A stretch of 64,000 nt of DNA from Lutjanus erythropterus (Eukaryota; Chordata; Actinopteri; Lutjaniformes; Lutjanidae), in the NCBI GenBank assembly GCA_020091685.1, contig CM034613.1, positions 13,274,169 through 13,338,168 on the forward strand, written 5' to 3'. Shown piece after piece: positions 18,661-28,755 of this stretch (its first letter is position 1; every line of letters begins with the position of its first letter). The position numbers were made by a program, and so were the translations under genes. The notes beneath the pieces were generated by a model. That model was not told the origin of the DNA. It saw nothing but the letters and a program-made list of their open reading frames with translations, and ran no database searches.

Positions 18661-21600
18661 ACGCACACACACGCTCACACACACTGATGTACCTGCTCTC
18701 TGAGTTGGGCCTGCTCTTTGGTCAGATCCTCTACTTGTTGCTCCAGCTTCAGCTTCTCAGCCAACAGACCGTCCACGGACGTCTGCAACTCTGACACACA
18801 GACAGGAACAGGTTTGCGATGATGAATTTTTGGTAATTTATTTTTAACTTGGTTTCCCAGGCAGACATAAAAATTGAATAAGTTTTGTCTCACCTGTGAT
18901 CTTTGCTTGACTCTGCAGCAGTAGCGTCTCCTCGTTGTTGTCCGTCTCATCGAGATCAGCCACATCACAGTTACCCGCGGGGTCAGTCTCTGGGTCAAAG
19001 GTCACAGCAGTTAAGTTTTCAGGCAGCTCTGGGATGAGCGGCATCAGCATCTGGCTCGCTCTCTTCAGGACTCTGTTCTCTTTGGTCACCTAGGCAACAA
19101 AGGAGACGTTGCTGAGTCTGGAGGACGCTGTTTTTGTTATTGTAATCTAATGACACAAATGAAACAAAAGTAACGTGAGGTTAGAGTGTTTCATCTGATG
19201 TACAGTATGTAAGGATGGTTCTTACATCAGCCTCTTGATGGACAAGCAATGAAAGTACAGGAAGTGAAGGACAGGAAACAACAGGAATGAAAGGAATAAA
19301 AAGGAAACAAAAAGACAGAGAAGGAAGTGAAAGGAAAGGAAAGGAAAGGAGCAACACTCCAATGGTACAAAAAAAAAAGAGTAAAAAATACTTTGACAGC
19401 CAGCGCCTCAGCACTCTCCCTGCAGGAACGTTCAATCTGGAACTGCATCTCCAGGACATTGATCTCTTTCAGGAGCTGATTGGAGACTGAAATGAAAGAA
19501 GATGAGTCGTTAATCATCTCATAAAAATATGAGAGAGGAGACCTGGAGAGAAAATTGAATCAACTTGCACAGAATTAACCTTCCTGTGTGAAATTTGTTT
19601 CTCCCCTCCTTCCTTCCTTCCTTCCTTCCTTCTTTCCTTCTCTCCTTCCTTCTTACTGTCCATAAAGTGGAGACTTTTGCCTAGCTAGCTTAAAATAAAG
19701 TAACATTAAATTTAAACCTCTCTTTAAACCTCAGTGTAGTTTTTAGTCTTAACCTAGATTTAATTAAATTTAAGTTCCAGCCAACAAGTTTTTCTCAAAG
19801 GAGAAACTGGACAGTCTCTTGAGCCGACTTGCAAACAATTTAACTATTTGTTAAGGAATACAGAGCAGCCACAAGTGTTCCCCTCTCTTTTATACTTGCC
19901 AGGTACAGACACAACTGAAATTTATTTGTTTTTTAAATTTTAATTTGGGTAAGCAAGCATCTCCATATTGATTAAACTCTATTTAATTTCAGTGTACATC
20001 ACTAAACGTGGATTTACTAAACTGGATTTCCTCATTTTAAACATAGATTTACTCTGATTAGGAGTAATCTTAGATTAAATTAATCTTTGTTGGAGCAACC
20101 CAGTGTCTATCTGCTTTGTGATGCATTCTGGGATAAGTCTCCACTCCTCCTGAATGGGGGACAAACAGGTATAAAAAAAAAAAAAAAAAAAGATTCTCAC
20201 CTTCCTCCAACTCAGCCAGTTTCTGATTGGCTTCATCTCTCTGCATTTCCAGGATCTCACACTATCAATCAAATACCAAGAAATAAATCAGAGAGAGAAG
20301 CAAATCAGGAGAAATTGATCAATCATGCAACAGCAAACTGTATGTGATTTTATTCATATTTTATGCTATAAACAAACAGCTGAGGCACCACAATTGCATT
20401 TTTTCCCCATTAATGTAATCAAGTTTTTGAACTTAAATTATTTTCTTTATTTCTTTTTTAAATTCTTTCTTTTTACTGTAATTGAATAATCTGATTAAAG
20501 GTTTTTCAACCAAAATTGTATGTTGTACTGTCACCAGGGTAACAGTAAATATACATGAGCAGGATATTCAGTGTTGATTTCCCTTAATGCACATTATAAA
20601 GTGGTATTAAATTAATCAGTTATTCTGTGCCTGTCACTAAGAGTGATACCTGAATGTCTCCTTCATCTTCAGAAGATAAACCACTCTCTCCGTCAGATTC
20701 TATGGGGAAAAGAAAATCATTTTATCTTCACACAGCAGGAGGATTGTCAAAGGGGCAGCAGAGACGCTCAGCTGGGAGGCGAGATCATCAAAAATCCTCA
20801 CATCCTGTCAGTGTGACTGCAAGAGGAACTTCACGAGCCCACGTGAAGGAGGTTGGTGACAGAAATGCAAGAAGTGAAATCACAGAAGGATCCTACAAAA
20901 GCACACTTCACTTTCTGTCGACTCGGACTCACAGTAGTTTCCCGCTGCTACTTCACGTCATCCAACAAACTGAGAGTTTTGTGTTTTTACAGCAGCTGTT
21001 TGACCCGTCTGACTCTCCTGCAGAGTGTTAGATGAGAACACTGATACCATTGATGTATCCAGCCAAGAAATAGTCCAACACATAACCCCCTATGAACCAC
21101 AATGTGCTGCTTAAACAAACGAGATATAACGTGTTAATGAGCTTCACAGTTGATGGCAGGTTACCTTTGCACAGTCAGTCTTTCAGCCTTTGTGTTATGC
21201 TATACCAAACAGATATGAGAATGGGATCAACTTTTTCATCATCATCATCTATCAGCAAGAAAATCAATTGTCTTATTACGTACAGAGCCAGAGTCAGCAG
21301 GCAAAAAACTGTCCTGCACATAAACGCCACTCTTTATGCTAGGCTAATCTCGCTAACCGGCTGCTAGTTGTTGCTTCAGATTTACTGGACAGATCTCGGA
21401 GTGGTACCAATCTTCTCATCTATCTATCAGCGAGAAAGTGAAATGATGTATATTATTATCATTATATGTTAAAACTACAGTTTGTGATTTTATGTAGGGT
21501 TAAATATGGGACTGTTTCACTGTATCCAGCCAAGAAACTATCCTGCACTCTTTTGTTACTTTCCATTTGAACTGGGAAGTCAGAATTTCCATGCTCCCAG

Positions 21601-22453
21601 TCGGATATTTCAACTGGAACATCCCCTGAAGTTGGATTTCTGACTAGTAAAGTCGGACTAATAAAACAAACAACCTCGATCTCAAAATCCAAGATGGCCG
21701 TTCCACGTAACAGCAGTACATAAAAGCTGCAGTAATATACTGTTCATTAGCACTTCTGTCTTTTGTGTTGCATTAAATCATTCATACACAGCAGGCTACT
21801 GTCCAGCTTCAGTCTGTGGACATGTTGCTATGGTGTTTGTATACACACAATACCGCTTTAGGAGCAAAAGAGCAAGGTCGACTAAGGTTTTCCTGGAGGC
21901 GTCCATCTGTGTTTTCTGACTTGTACTGAAATGCAGTCAGCTCGGGCATGATGGCATCGCCAGCGCTGACTTCTAACTTCCGCCGTAAATGCAACACGGC
22001 ATTTGTGCTAGGCTAAGCTAACTGTCTGATGGATGTAGCTTAAAGTGAGAGCGGTATTCTAACTGTGATGAAGCACTGATTCATTACAATGATCATTTCA
22101 TTCAAGCGCTGTTTTTTGGATTTCTCTAACAGTGTGCTGAAATATTCAAATAAAATGACTGAAACAATATCCATAAATTAAAAAATAATATTAAAGTCGC
22201 TTTTATTTAATCAGCAACAGCACAAAACTGAAGCATTTTAAGGTTGATGAAAAGGAAATCCTTTTCTGAACTAAAAACTTGATTATCTTATTCCACGAGT
22301 CCTCAATAAATAACATGACTTATTTAGATACTGAGAGATTTTACTGAAACTGCAACAATCATCATGTGACTAAATTAAGTATCTAATCAGCAGTTTATAT
22401 CCACAGTATCAGGCCTTACCTGCTGCGGCACTGCCCTCATCTGGCGCCCACAT
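10655..22453 (-). CDS. shtn1-like: Shootin-1-like coiled-coil protein, complete, 17 coding exons
   Basis: Exons in transcript order: 22420-22453, 20650-20699, 20201-20261, 19392-19486, 18894-19089, 18693-18790, 18513-18594, 17614-17708, 14968-15114, 14712-14865, 13882-14002, 13704-13762, 12410-12501, 12291-12311, 12136-12189, 11899-12049, 10655-10812. They total 1668 bases with GT-AG borders and no internal stop, giving 555 residues (human shootin-1 has 631). Family landmarks are CRESAEALA (about 69-77), TKENRVLKRAS (82-92), KLELEQGLRQHAE (about 219-231), 14 prolines (360-373), AVDEMMERIKKGIVLRP (407-423) and ELKGML (448-453). Coiled coil is likely over 29-90, 147-250 and 290-345. Shootin-1 links actin flow to L1-type adhesion molecules in growing axons; whether this paralog does the same is inference. 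It is not simply SHTN1, because it neighbours vax2 and tex261. Confidence 0.95.
10900..11280. repeat. Decayed direct repeat in last intron of shootin-like gene
   Basis: Sequence around 10902-10950 (gttgagat, aagttcaaagatgggtgtgg) recurs in altered form at 11133-11195 (gttgagat, gagttcaaaggtaggcgtgg). This is two diverged units inside the last intron. Confidence 0.45.
11535..11825. repeat. Dispersed fish repeat, two ~140-base tandem units
   Basis: Both units carry cacagtgaccttg, a cctttgacc box, a 'tccaagtgaacatttg' segment, 'gaaattccctc' and 'gagatatc'. The first unit is about 11540-11677 and the second 11678-11825. It is a widespread teleost repeat as remembered and gives false open frames on the minus strand in this intron. 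Confidence 0.75.
12741..13616. mobile_element. hAT-family DNA transposon relic with 8-base target duplication
   Basis: Terminal inverted repeats are taggggtgtaacaat on the left and gattcacacccccta-like sequence (gattcacacccctag) on the right. Flanks are gttttaat (12733-12740) and gttttaag (13617-13624), a near-perfect 8-base duplication as hAT elements make. Plus-strand sequence near 13035-13080 encodes KYSGNTTNLARHLTP, the end of a BED zinc finger like that of hAT transposases. Most of the transposase is gone. It sits in intron 12 of the shootin-like gene. Confidence 0.88.
14240..14440. repeat. AAGTAC-family dispersed repeat fragment
   Basis: Sequence such as tttactccgctacagttc, cactacatttatccgacggc and tagttactttacacattcag is a common fish repeat. 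It is related to the piece at 34540-35060, which lies in the opposite orientation. Confidence 0.7.
16480..16600. promoter_or_regulatory. Possible conserved non-coding block (intron 8)
   Basis: This is balanced-GC, repeat-free sequence with ctgcaaattacatcgctcta and several ATTA/AATTA homeodomain-type cores, next to the larger block at 16790-17110. The call rests on composition and motif density only. Confidence 0.3.
16790..17110. promoter_or_regulatory. Candidate enhancer in intron 8 of shootin-like gene
   Basis: About 320 bases of repeat-free, balanced-GC DNA amid CA repeats. Features include gcggcccattgtgcgcctgt, gcgacaattgctatatgctc (an ATTG SOX-type core), ctttaccatgaattgag and actaattatgg (homeodomain core). 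The texture is that of a vertebrate conserved non-coding element. It may serve this gene or vax2. Confidence 0.45.
17999..18495. mobile_element. Short non-autonomous DNA element (copy A) in intron 7
   Basis: It begins gctgggtttcaccaagaaac and ends with tcagattaaattaatctttg then ctgatgca. Its right half matches copy B at 19675-20103 (gatttactaaactg, ttaaattaatctttg). It ends about 17 bases from the splice donor of exon 7. Ends and duplication are not sharply defined. Confidence 0.6.
18622..18684. repeat. (CA)n / (CACACG)n microsatellite
   Basis: Pure CA units grade into CACACG-type units inside intron 6, close to the acceptor of exon 7 and the donor of exon 6. Confidence 0.95.
19605..19653. 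repeat. (TTCC)n microsatellite
   Basis: TTCC units with a few TTTC and TCTCC variants in intron 3 of the shootin-like gene. Confidence 0.95.
19675..20103. mobile_element. Short non-autonomous DNA element (copy B) in intron 3
   Basis: It shares gtggatttactaaactgga, ttttaaacatagattta and the end cttagattaaattaatcttt then gttggagcaacccag with copy A at 17999-18495, in the same orientation. No coding sequence is present. Confidence 0.6.
20173..20191. repeat. A(19) homopolymer
   Basis: A run of 19 A (T on the transcribed strand) starts within 10 bases of the splice donor of exon 3 (exon begins at 20201). Confidence 0.95.
20700..22419 (-). other. Intron 1 (between coding exons 1 and 2) of the shootin-like gene, repeat-rich
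   Basis: It contains decayed dispersed fish repeats. At 21040-21470 there is gctaaccggctgctagttgt and gtggtaccaatcttctcatc; at 21500-21700 there is cccagtcggatatttcaactgg and a second arm with aagtcggac. GCTAAGCTAAC words recur at 22000-22030. No exon was recognised. Confidence 0.65.
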
Positions 22454-23519
22454 CCTGTCGCCTACAGTTTTCAAGTTTTTAGCTGCTAGATAAAACTAAA
22501 TTAAGCTGCTCATTCCAGCACAGAGAAAAATCTGCTTCCTGTCTGAACAGCAGTCGCCTTATTGCAGAGGAAGCAAGTAGGAATTTCTGCTAAAACCCTC
22601 CCCCACTGTCATGATTTAAGAAAGAGGAACTTTTTCCCCCGCCTCTCCCCAAAAAAACAACTAATCATCACAACTGAATGTCGATTTATAGCAGAATAAT
22701 AATAAATCACATTTTGTGCTGAAAGACATTTCTTTGCTTGCAACATAAAAATGACGGGACAATGAATATTTTTAATAATTCCTGGTGAAAATAGGTTATC
22801 TAAACTAATCAAAAGACCTCATTCAAATGTTTTCCTTTTAAATCACCTTCAACATGCACGTGGCTGGCCTGTACAGCTCAAAAAGCTGCTGTGCTTCATG
22901 GCAGTGACGTCCTTGTGATTTAATGAGTCTTTTCTCTCTCAGTGTGTTGCTCTCTTTACAGGCACCACCTGAGAACCAAAACCTCCTCCAGCCCGTCACC
23001 CTGACCTTTACTAATGATTCTTCATCATGTTAATAAAGGTGAAATTGTCACTTAACATTAGCCGTTGTCTGGTGTTTCATGCAGCAGGCGACATTGTCAG
23101 AAAACTCGGTCCTCATTAGAGCTGGGTCTTTTAAATTCTGGTTAAATGGAGGCAGATTAGAAAAGCCAGCAGGATTTATTTTTGAAACAACACAAAGACT
23201 AAAAGGCTTGCTGTGGGTTTCAGTCAGTCCTTTGGCCTTCTTGACACTCTCAAACACTGTTTTGTTTCATTTGGAGAAAAAGGTGTTGATTCATTTTAAT
23301 CTGTCTGGCCATTTTAAAAACACGTCATGTGTGAATGTGAGAGAAAAAGGTCATTCAAAGATGTGCAGCACAACTGCAGAAAAGAAAACTCCAGATCCTG
23401 TTGAAAAAGGTGATATATTTTGTTATAATTTCTTTGTTTTTCATAATAATGCTGCAATATGTTCTTATAGTATTTTTCTTTTACTGAATGCAAATAGTTA
23501 AAGCAGACCTAAATACTGT

Positions 23520-23890
23520 CAGCAAGGCCTACACTGAGGTCATGTTCTCAGTATTTTTTCTGGGACTTTCATGCAATGGAATCTACTGGAACTAATTTTG
23601 TTCTGACAAGAAATTGCTCACAACAAGGTCTGTAGATTATCTTGAGTGACTGGGTCACAATTTTTGGACAGAGACACTGATTTTGAATTTTTCAAGTGTA
23701 TTTTTTTGGTGCTTTGAGCACCACAAGCTGAGTGCCGTTTAGTCCTGTTGTATTGGAGTGAAGGCAGACATCACTACAGCTGATATCTCCAAAACTCTGC
23801 AATTCACACCAAAAAAATCTAGACGGCTAAACAGCATGACAAGCCAAGGGAAAAATATGTATTTTTGATTTTGAGGTGAGGTGTCCCTTT
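23520..23890. repeat. Dispersed teleost repeat
   Basis: The sequence with aaggtctgtagattatcttg, gtgctttgagcaccac, tgttgtattggagtgaaggc and ggctaaacagcatgacaagc is a repeat remembered from many percomorphs, ending near a 'gaggtgtccctttta' edge. No coding signal is present. Confidence 0.6.
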
Positions 23891-24049
23891 TACTTTAAGT
23901 CCCCAGTATATAAACATGTAATAAATATGAAAACACACACTTTAAGATCATTCACGGTTGCTTGTTTTCACAATAATGAAAACAGTGTGAACCATGTTGA
24001 AAGATAGTGTTTAATTCTCCTTACACTTAAAACTTAATAAATTAATCAG

Positions 24050-24250
24050 GAGCACTTTTCACTGATACTAAATGTTGTTATTTCTACTGTTCATCAATGG
24101 GGCTGAAGAGTTGTTGGTTCAACTCAGTATTTTCAGCTTATTGAACATGTTTTCTCAAGTACAACTGAATTAGTAATTAACTAATTGATATCTCACTAGT
24201 AAGGTTCATTTGTTTTGAATAGAAACATAAAATAAATACATAAATCCTCT
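24050..24250. repeat. CACTGTAAAA-family element fragment
   Basis: The core gaagagttgttggttcaact and cttattgaacatgttttctc also occurs at 56570-56700 and, reversed, in 50270-50600. It is a partial copy of that family. Confidence 0.65.
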
Positions 24251-24372
24251 TATTTTACTGTGTTTGAGATATTTCTAAGTTTCTGCCTTCAGTCAGTGGT
24301 GTGAGGCTACCAGCCAATAACAGCATGCAGGCTGTGAGGTCGGCACATACCGTCCAACTGTTACAGCAGCTC

Positions 24373-24392
24373 TGTGTGTGTGTGTGTGTGTG
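24373..24392. repeat. (GT)n microsatellite
   Basis: Ten GT units 53 bases downstream of tRNA copy 1. Confidence 0.9.
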
Positions 24393-24445
24393 TCAGAGAC
24401 AGCTGCAAATTTCACAGACGCGGAGTTTTCAATTCAAAACACTGA

Positions 24446-24528
24446 TGTCAGAAGTGGGATTCGAACCCACGCCTCCAGGGGAGACTGCGACCTGAACGCA
24501 GCGCCTTAGACCGCTCGGCCATCCTGAC
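24446..24528 (-). tRNA. tRNA-Leu (CAG), copy 1
   Basis: An 83-base class II tRNA gene without an intron. Read on the minus strand it starts GTCAGGATGGCCGAGCGG (A box TGGCCGAGCGG) and has anticodon CAG (plus-strand ctg at 24492-24494). It has a long variable arm, a B box GGTTCGAATCC, a seven-pair acceptor stem with one G-T-type mismatch region, and discriminator A. A TTTT stop for RNA polymerase III lies just after it (plus-strand 24436-24439). It is identical to copies 2 and 3 and to vertebrate tRNA-Leu(CAG) apart from an acceptor-side base, as remembered. Confidence 0.97.
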
Positions 24529-25214
24529 ATGTTATACTGCACTTCCTGTACCTACTGTACGAATAATATATTATAATAAATGTAACAGATCAGATGGGGG
24601 ATAATTTTTGTGATAAACTGAAGACCTATTACACATTTTCACACAATAGTTTTGATGCAACATCTGCAATAATTTTCAGGAAGACTGTATCATCACGTAT
24701 AATAATAATAATGTACTTTGAATTCTATACTCTACTGCATTATACAGTACTGTTCTATGTATTTCCTATAGTACATAAAATAGATAATTATACACTGTGC
24801 AGTATAAAACTGCCACACTGTAGTCTGACTCAATGTCCCACCCACAGCACTATCTGATTGGTTACAAGTCACAAGTAATAGCCAATCAACACAGACACAC
24901 TGTGTCAGAGACAGACAGACACAGAACTGCGTTGATCAGAGAGAGTCTGTGTGGAAGCGGCAGATAACACCAAAGTCTCAATAAATATCACAGTCTTATG
25001 ATCTGTGTCTTTAACGACAGCACAGTTACACCACTGAAAACGCCCAGAGTCATGGTCGGGATTTCACTTGAGGCGATGCGGCAGCTTATAAATCAGCCAC
25101 TCCTTGCAGAGACACACTGCAGAGTAAAACACGAAGGGCATATGTCCTATCTTTTCACTGCAACCCTGCATCGAAATTTCATGTATTGTTACTTATATAA
25201 GAGTAACAGCAACA

Positions 25215-25331
25215 GTAAAACTGTGTTTCACACTATGATGGTTAAGTGCAGTCCACGGATCACATGTGTGCTGAACCATGGGGCGCGATCGGTACGAGAC
25301 ATGGGACAACTGTGATCCGTTGCACACCTAG
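25215..25331. mobile_element. hAT-like terminal fragment
   Basis: The sequence cacatgtgtgctgaaccatg, gcgatcggtacgagacatgg and finally gatccgttgcacacctag resembles the end of a fish hAT element (reverse strand: ctaggtgtgcaacggatc). The other end was not located. Confidence 0.5.
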
Positions 25332-25665
25332 TGGATAGAGAGGCATGACTGAGCTGGAAAGACATCTATTTAAAGGAGCAAGAGTTATGTTACAGTTACT
25401 GCTGGTGGCAGTCAAAGGTTAAAAGTATTTTTTCAAAATAAAAGCAGAGGCTGTTTTGTTTTATTGTGTTTTACTGTGTGAGACTCAAACAATGAAAAGC
25501 AACTCTCAGTTTGACTAAAATGCATGAGTTGTGAGCGGGAAGGGACTGGTTACTGCAGAATATTGTGTCATCGGCATATGTGCAAAATTTATTCTAAAGA
25601 CATACTATGCAGGATGTTCCTAAAAGACAAAAATAAAAACATTTCAGCCTCATCAGCCTTTAGAC

Positions 25666-25879
25666 CAGTGTTTCCCAACCCTGGTCCTCAAGTCAAGCTG
25701 CCCTGCATGTTTTGGATGTTTCCCTGCTCCAACACACCTGATTCAAATGATCAAGTTGTTATCAGGCTTCTGCAGAGGCTTCATGATGAGCTGATCATTT
25801 AAATCAGGTGTGTTGGAGCATGGAAACATCTAAAACATGCAGGGCAGTTTGATTTGAGGAACAGGGTTAGGAAAGATTG
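25666..25879. mobile_element. hAT-type MITE, 214 bases, with 8-base target duplication
   Basis: The element starts cagtgtttcccaaccctgg and ends ggttaggaaagattg, which are imperfect inverted repeats. Long inner arms also pair (tgccctgcatgttttggatg against catctaaaacatgcagggca). Flanks are a perfect duplication, ctttagac, at 25658-25665 and 25880-25887. It lies just upstream of the second tRNA repeat unit. Confidence 0.93.
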
Positions 25880-25999
25880 CTTTAGACAACCTAAACAGCA
25901 CGCAGATTATGAGGTCGGCACATTGTGACCAACTGTTACTCTCCGCAGCTCTCTGTCTGTGAGAGATACACAAGCACAGTTTTCAATTCAAAACACTGA

Positions 26000-26082
26000 T
26001 GTCAGAAGTGGGATTCGAACCCACGCCTCCAGGGGAGACTGCGACCTGAACGCAGCGCCTTAGACCGCTCGGCCATCCTGAC
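26000..26082 (-). tRNA. tRNA-Leu (CAG), copy 2
   Basis: All 83 bases are the same as copy 1, with the same anticodon, A and B boxes and a TTTT polymerase III stop just downstream (plus-strand 25990-25993). The upstream flank (26083-26320 on the plus strand) is closely similar to that of copy 3, showing that copies 2 and 3 arose by a fairly recent segmental duplication. Confidence 0.97.
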
Positions 26083-26910
26083 ATGTTATACTGTATTTAC
26101 CGTACATACTGTACGAATAATATATCAAAATAAATATAACAGATCAGATAGGGGACATTTTTGTGATAAACTGTGGCAAATTTTCAAATAGTTTTGAGAC
26201 ACATCTGTCATATAAACAGTTTCCGTTCGAGAAAAGGTTTTGGAGGTACCTGTTTTTTCATACCCTCATACCCTCCTGACATTTTATCAGCACGGCCTTT
26301 GTACATATTGGGCAAACATGCGAGAACATACCTTTTAGTAAATGTTCAAAACATATTCTTTTCACATCTTTACAACCATTCACCGAAACAGCCAAGCAGG
26401 TCTGACTTATCGCATGATCCAAATCTTGTGTGCTGCAGCATGTTGAAGGACTGAGCTGGAAAGATTAATGGGGACTGTCAAAGGTAAAGCATATTTCTTC
26501 AAAGTAAAAGCTTCCTAAATTAAAGCTTTTTATGTGAGACTCAGATAAGAAAATGCAACTTTGAATTTGACTAAAATGGATCAGCTGCCAGCAGGAAGAG
26601 ACTGGTTACTTCAGGACTTGTCATCAGCGTGTGGTGAAGTTATTATTAAACACATACCATGCAGGATTAAACATAACACATAAAGTATTAACTCGTAAAA
26701 ATAATGACCCAAATTATAACCCACAAGAAATGTTTGGTGATGTCACTATTTACACAGATCAATTCTGATTGATTTAATTTCTCTTACTTGTTGTGCTTGA
26801 GACATTTCAGTCTCCAGGCAGCCACAACTGACTGTCCTCAGCCCCGCCAGTGAGAGCTGCACAGATACACACATGCAGGCAGAGGTGGAGTTTTCCATTC
26901 AAAATACTGA

Positions 26911-26993
26911 TGTCAGAAGTGGGATTCGAACCCACGCCTCCAGGGGAGACTGCGACCTGAACGCAGCGCCTTAGACCGCTCGGCCATCCTGAC
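26911..26993 (-). tRNA. tRNA-Leu (CAG), copy 3
   Basis: All 83 bases are the same as copies 1 and 2. The polymerase III stop TTTT is at plus-strand 26901-26904. The upstream flank 26994-27225 (gggacatttttgtgataaac, gttcgagaaaaggttt) matches that of copy 2. Confidence 0.97.
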
Positions 26994-28379
26994 ATGTTAT
27001 ACTGTATTTACTGTACACACTGTACGAAAATATATTATAATAAATAGAACAGATCAAATAGGGGACATTTTTGTGATAAACTGTGGCAAATTTTCAAATA
27101 GTTTTGAGACACATCTGTCATATACACAGTTCCCGTTCGAGAAAAGGTTTTTGGAGGTATCTGTTTTTTCATACCTTCATACCCTCCTGACATTTTACCA
27201 GCACAGTCTTTGTACATATTCTGTGAGAAGGACAACGTCACTGCCAACCTTTCGCTCCATAGAGCACGTATTCACCGGTATCTGCCATCTGTGTAAAGTT
27301 ACACACTCACGGCAAAATGTTACTCAGACCACTCACCAGTCTGCAGTGTTTGTTAGCTAACGTTTATCATCTGGACTGAATCCAAAATAATCCAATTTAA
27401 CAATTAAACCAATTTTTCTGAGGCTGGACTTCATGGCCAACAGCCTTTATATACATACCATAAATTATGGATTATGAAGTTATTGTTACCATTAACTTTG
27501 CCACCACTTTTGTCTCATTTTTCTTTTTCTAAATTTTATTTATTGATTTATTTTATTCTTATTTTTTATTGTTCTGTGCAGTTTTAAGTATACTTTGTTT
27601 TCTTAGTTTCCATTATTTGCTCTCTTGCTTGCTTGTCTGTTTATTTGTTTATTTGAGTGTAATGAGGGTGGAGGGACGGGATGAGGGACATGCGGAAACT
27701 CAGCGTACTTTGTTATGATTGCATGATTGGTCCTGGTTTATGGTACACTCTGTGGAAACAAAAACAATGTCCCTTCAAGTTTCTTAAAGCTCATGCACAA
27801 TTCCTGCTCCTTCTTTTTATATGTATATTTATTTGTCACTTCTCGTATGCTGATAAAATTCAAATTCAAGTTCAAAATGGTGGACTTAGATCACTTTTCT
27901 AAGTTAAATAAGAGCAAAATTATAGTAATTTCGAGTTTCTGGCATTTAGTTACCTCATTACACCAAAGTACCCAAAATTCCCAACATAATCTCATCTGCT
28001 AAGCCTATAAATGGCATTTTAATCATAAAAGTTAATAGGTGACAACATTGCTGGGTTTCATTTAGGCCATATCTTAATTTAAGCTAACCAGTAACCTATT
28101 GTATGCAGTACTTTTACTGTGTATTATTAGTACTTTTACAGAAGCAAAAGCTCCAAATAGTCCATCACTGCTTAGATCCACACACACACACACACAGACA
28201 CACACTTCAGGAGTGGATACCCTGCACAGTGAATCAACAGTCAAATACTACCTGCAGAGCAAACACACCACGGTACCTTTCTCTCTCCATGTGAATGTTT
28301 CACTTATCCAGATGTGACTGCAAACACTATTAACCACATTATGCATTTTCATTTGCTTCGGTTGCTTGACAAAGAAACA

Positions 28380-28490
28380 AACTAGCTTAACAAACCGACA
28401 GACACAGTTCACTCGTTTTAAATGGCGACGCTACTTTACGCCCGACTAGCTAGCTCGTTAAACTTAGCTAACATGGCTATGGTCTGTATT
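28380..28490. promoter_or_regulatory. GCTAGC-rich stretch beside the inferred promoter
   Basis: Words such as actagctagctcgttaaac, ttagctaacatggct and caaactagcttaac cluster here, as they do just inside intron 1 of tex261 (5430-6060). This supports a promoter-proximal position. Confidence 0.4.
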
Positions 28491-28565
28491 AAGAAGATTT
28501 CATAGTGGTTTAATTTCACACCAGTAACAAACAACACCGAGGCTTCGGTCAAACACTGTCGTTAC

Positions 28566-28755
28566 CTGGCTGTGTGTCACCTGTGAAGACTGCTGGTCGT
28601 GTCGTGGCTCTGCAGGAGGCTGCAGCTGCGTGTCTCACCTGGAGGTCGAGGAGGGAGGGGCCTGTGTGGTCTCGTGCACAGGGGCGTGTCCACACCTTTC
28701 TTGACTGTGGTGGCACAAGTTGGACCGGGTCCATCTGGATGATACAAATCTGCTA
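28566..28755 (-). promoter_or_regulatory. Probable untranslated first exon and promoter of the shootin-like gene
   Basis: A GC-rich island in AT-rich DNA. On the minus strand, sequence ending cacacagccag is followed by gtaacg, a usable splice donor at 28560-28565. The only coding exon upstream of exon 2 has a possible acceptor 8 bases before its ATG, so an upstream untranslated exon is needed if that acceptor is used. No transcript evidence is available. Confidence 0.4.

Larger units (their letters stand above)
24301..27230 (-). repeat. Tandem tRNA-Leu repeat cluster (three units)
   Basis: Units start at about 24301, 25890 and 26800. Shared parts outside the tRNA are the upstream flank (acatgttatactg, then gtacgaa, aacagatca), the downstream flank (aattcaaaa, then actgatg) and, between units, ggactggttact-type sequence at 25525-25575 and 26595-26640. 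tRNA starts are 1554 and 911 bases apart. Unit 1 is the most diverged in its flanks. Confidence 0.85.
22462..28565 (-). other. Inferred long 5' intron of the shootin-like gene
   Basis: A possible acceptor (ctgtag, ending at 22462) lies 8 bases before the ATG, and a possible donor (gtaacg, plus-strand 28560-28565) lies at a GC-rich first-exon candidate. Between them are dispersed repeats, three tRNA-Leu genes and a hAT MITE. The transcript structure is inference. Confidence 0.4.

Noticed and set aside
26807-26995. Minus-strand frame with MSGWPSGLRRCVQ
   Set aside because: This is the translation of tRNA-Leu copy 3; such peptides are a known false product of tRNA genes.
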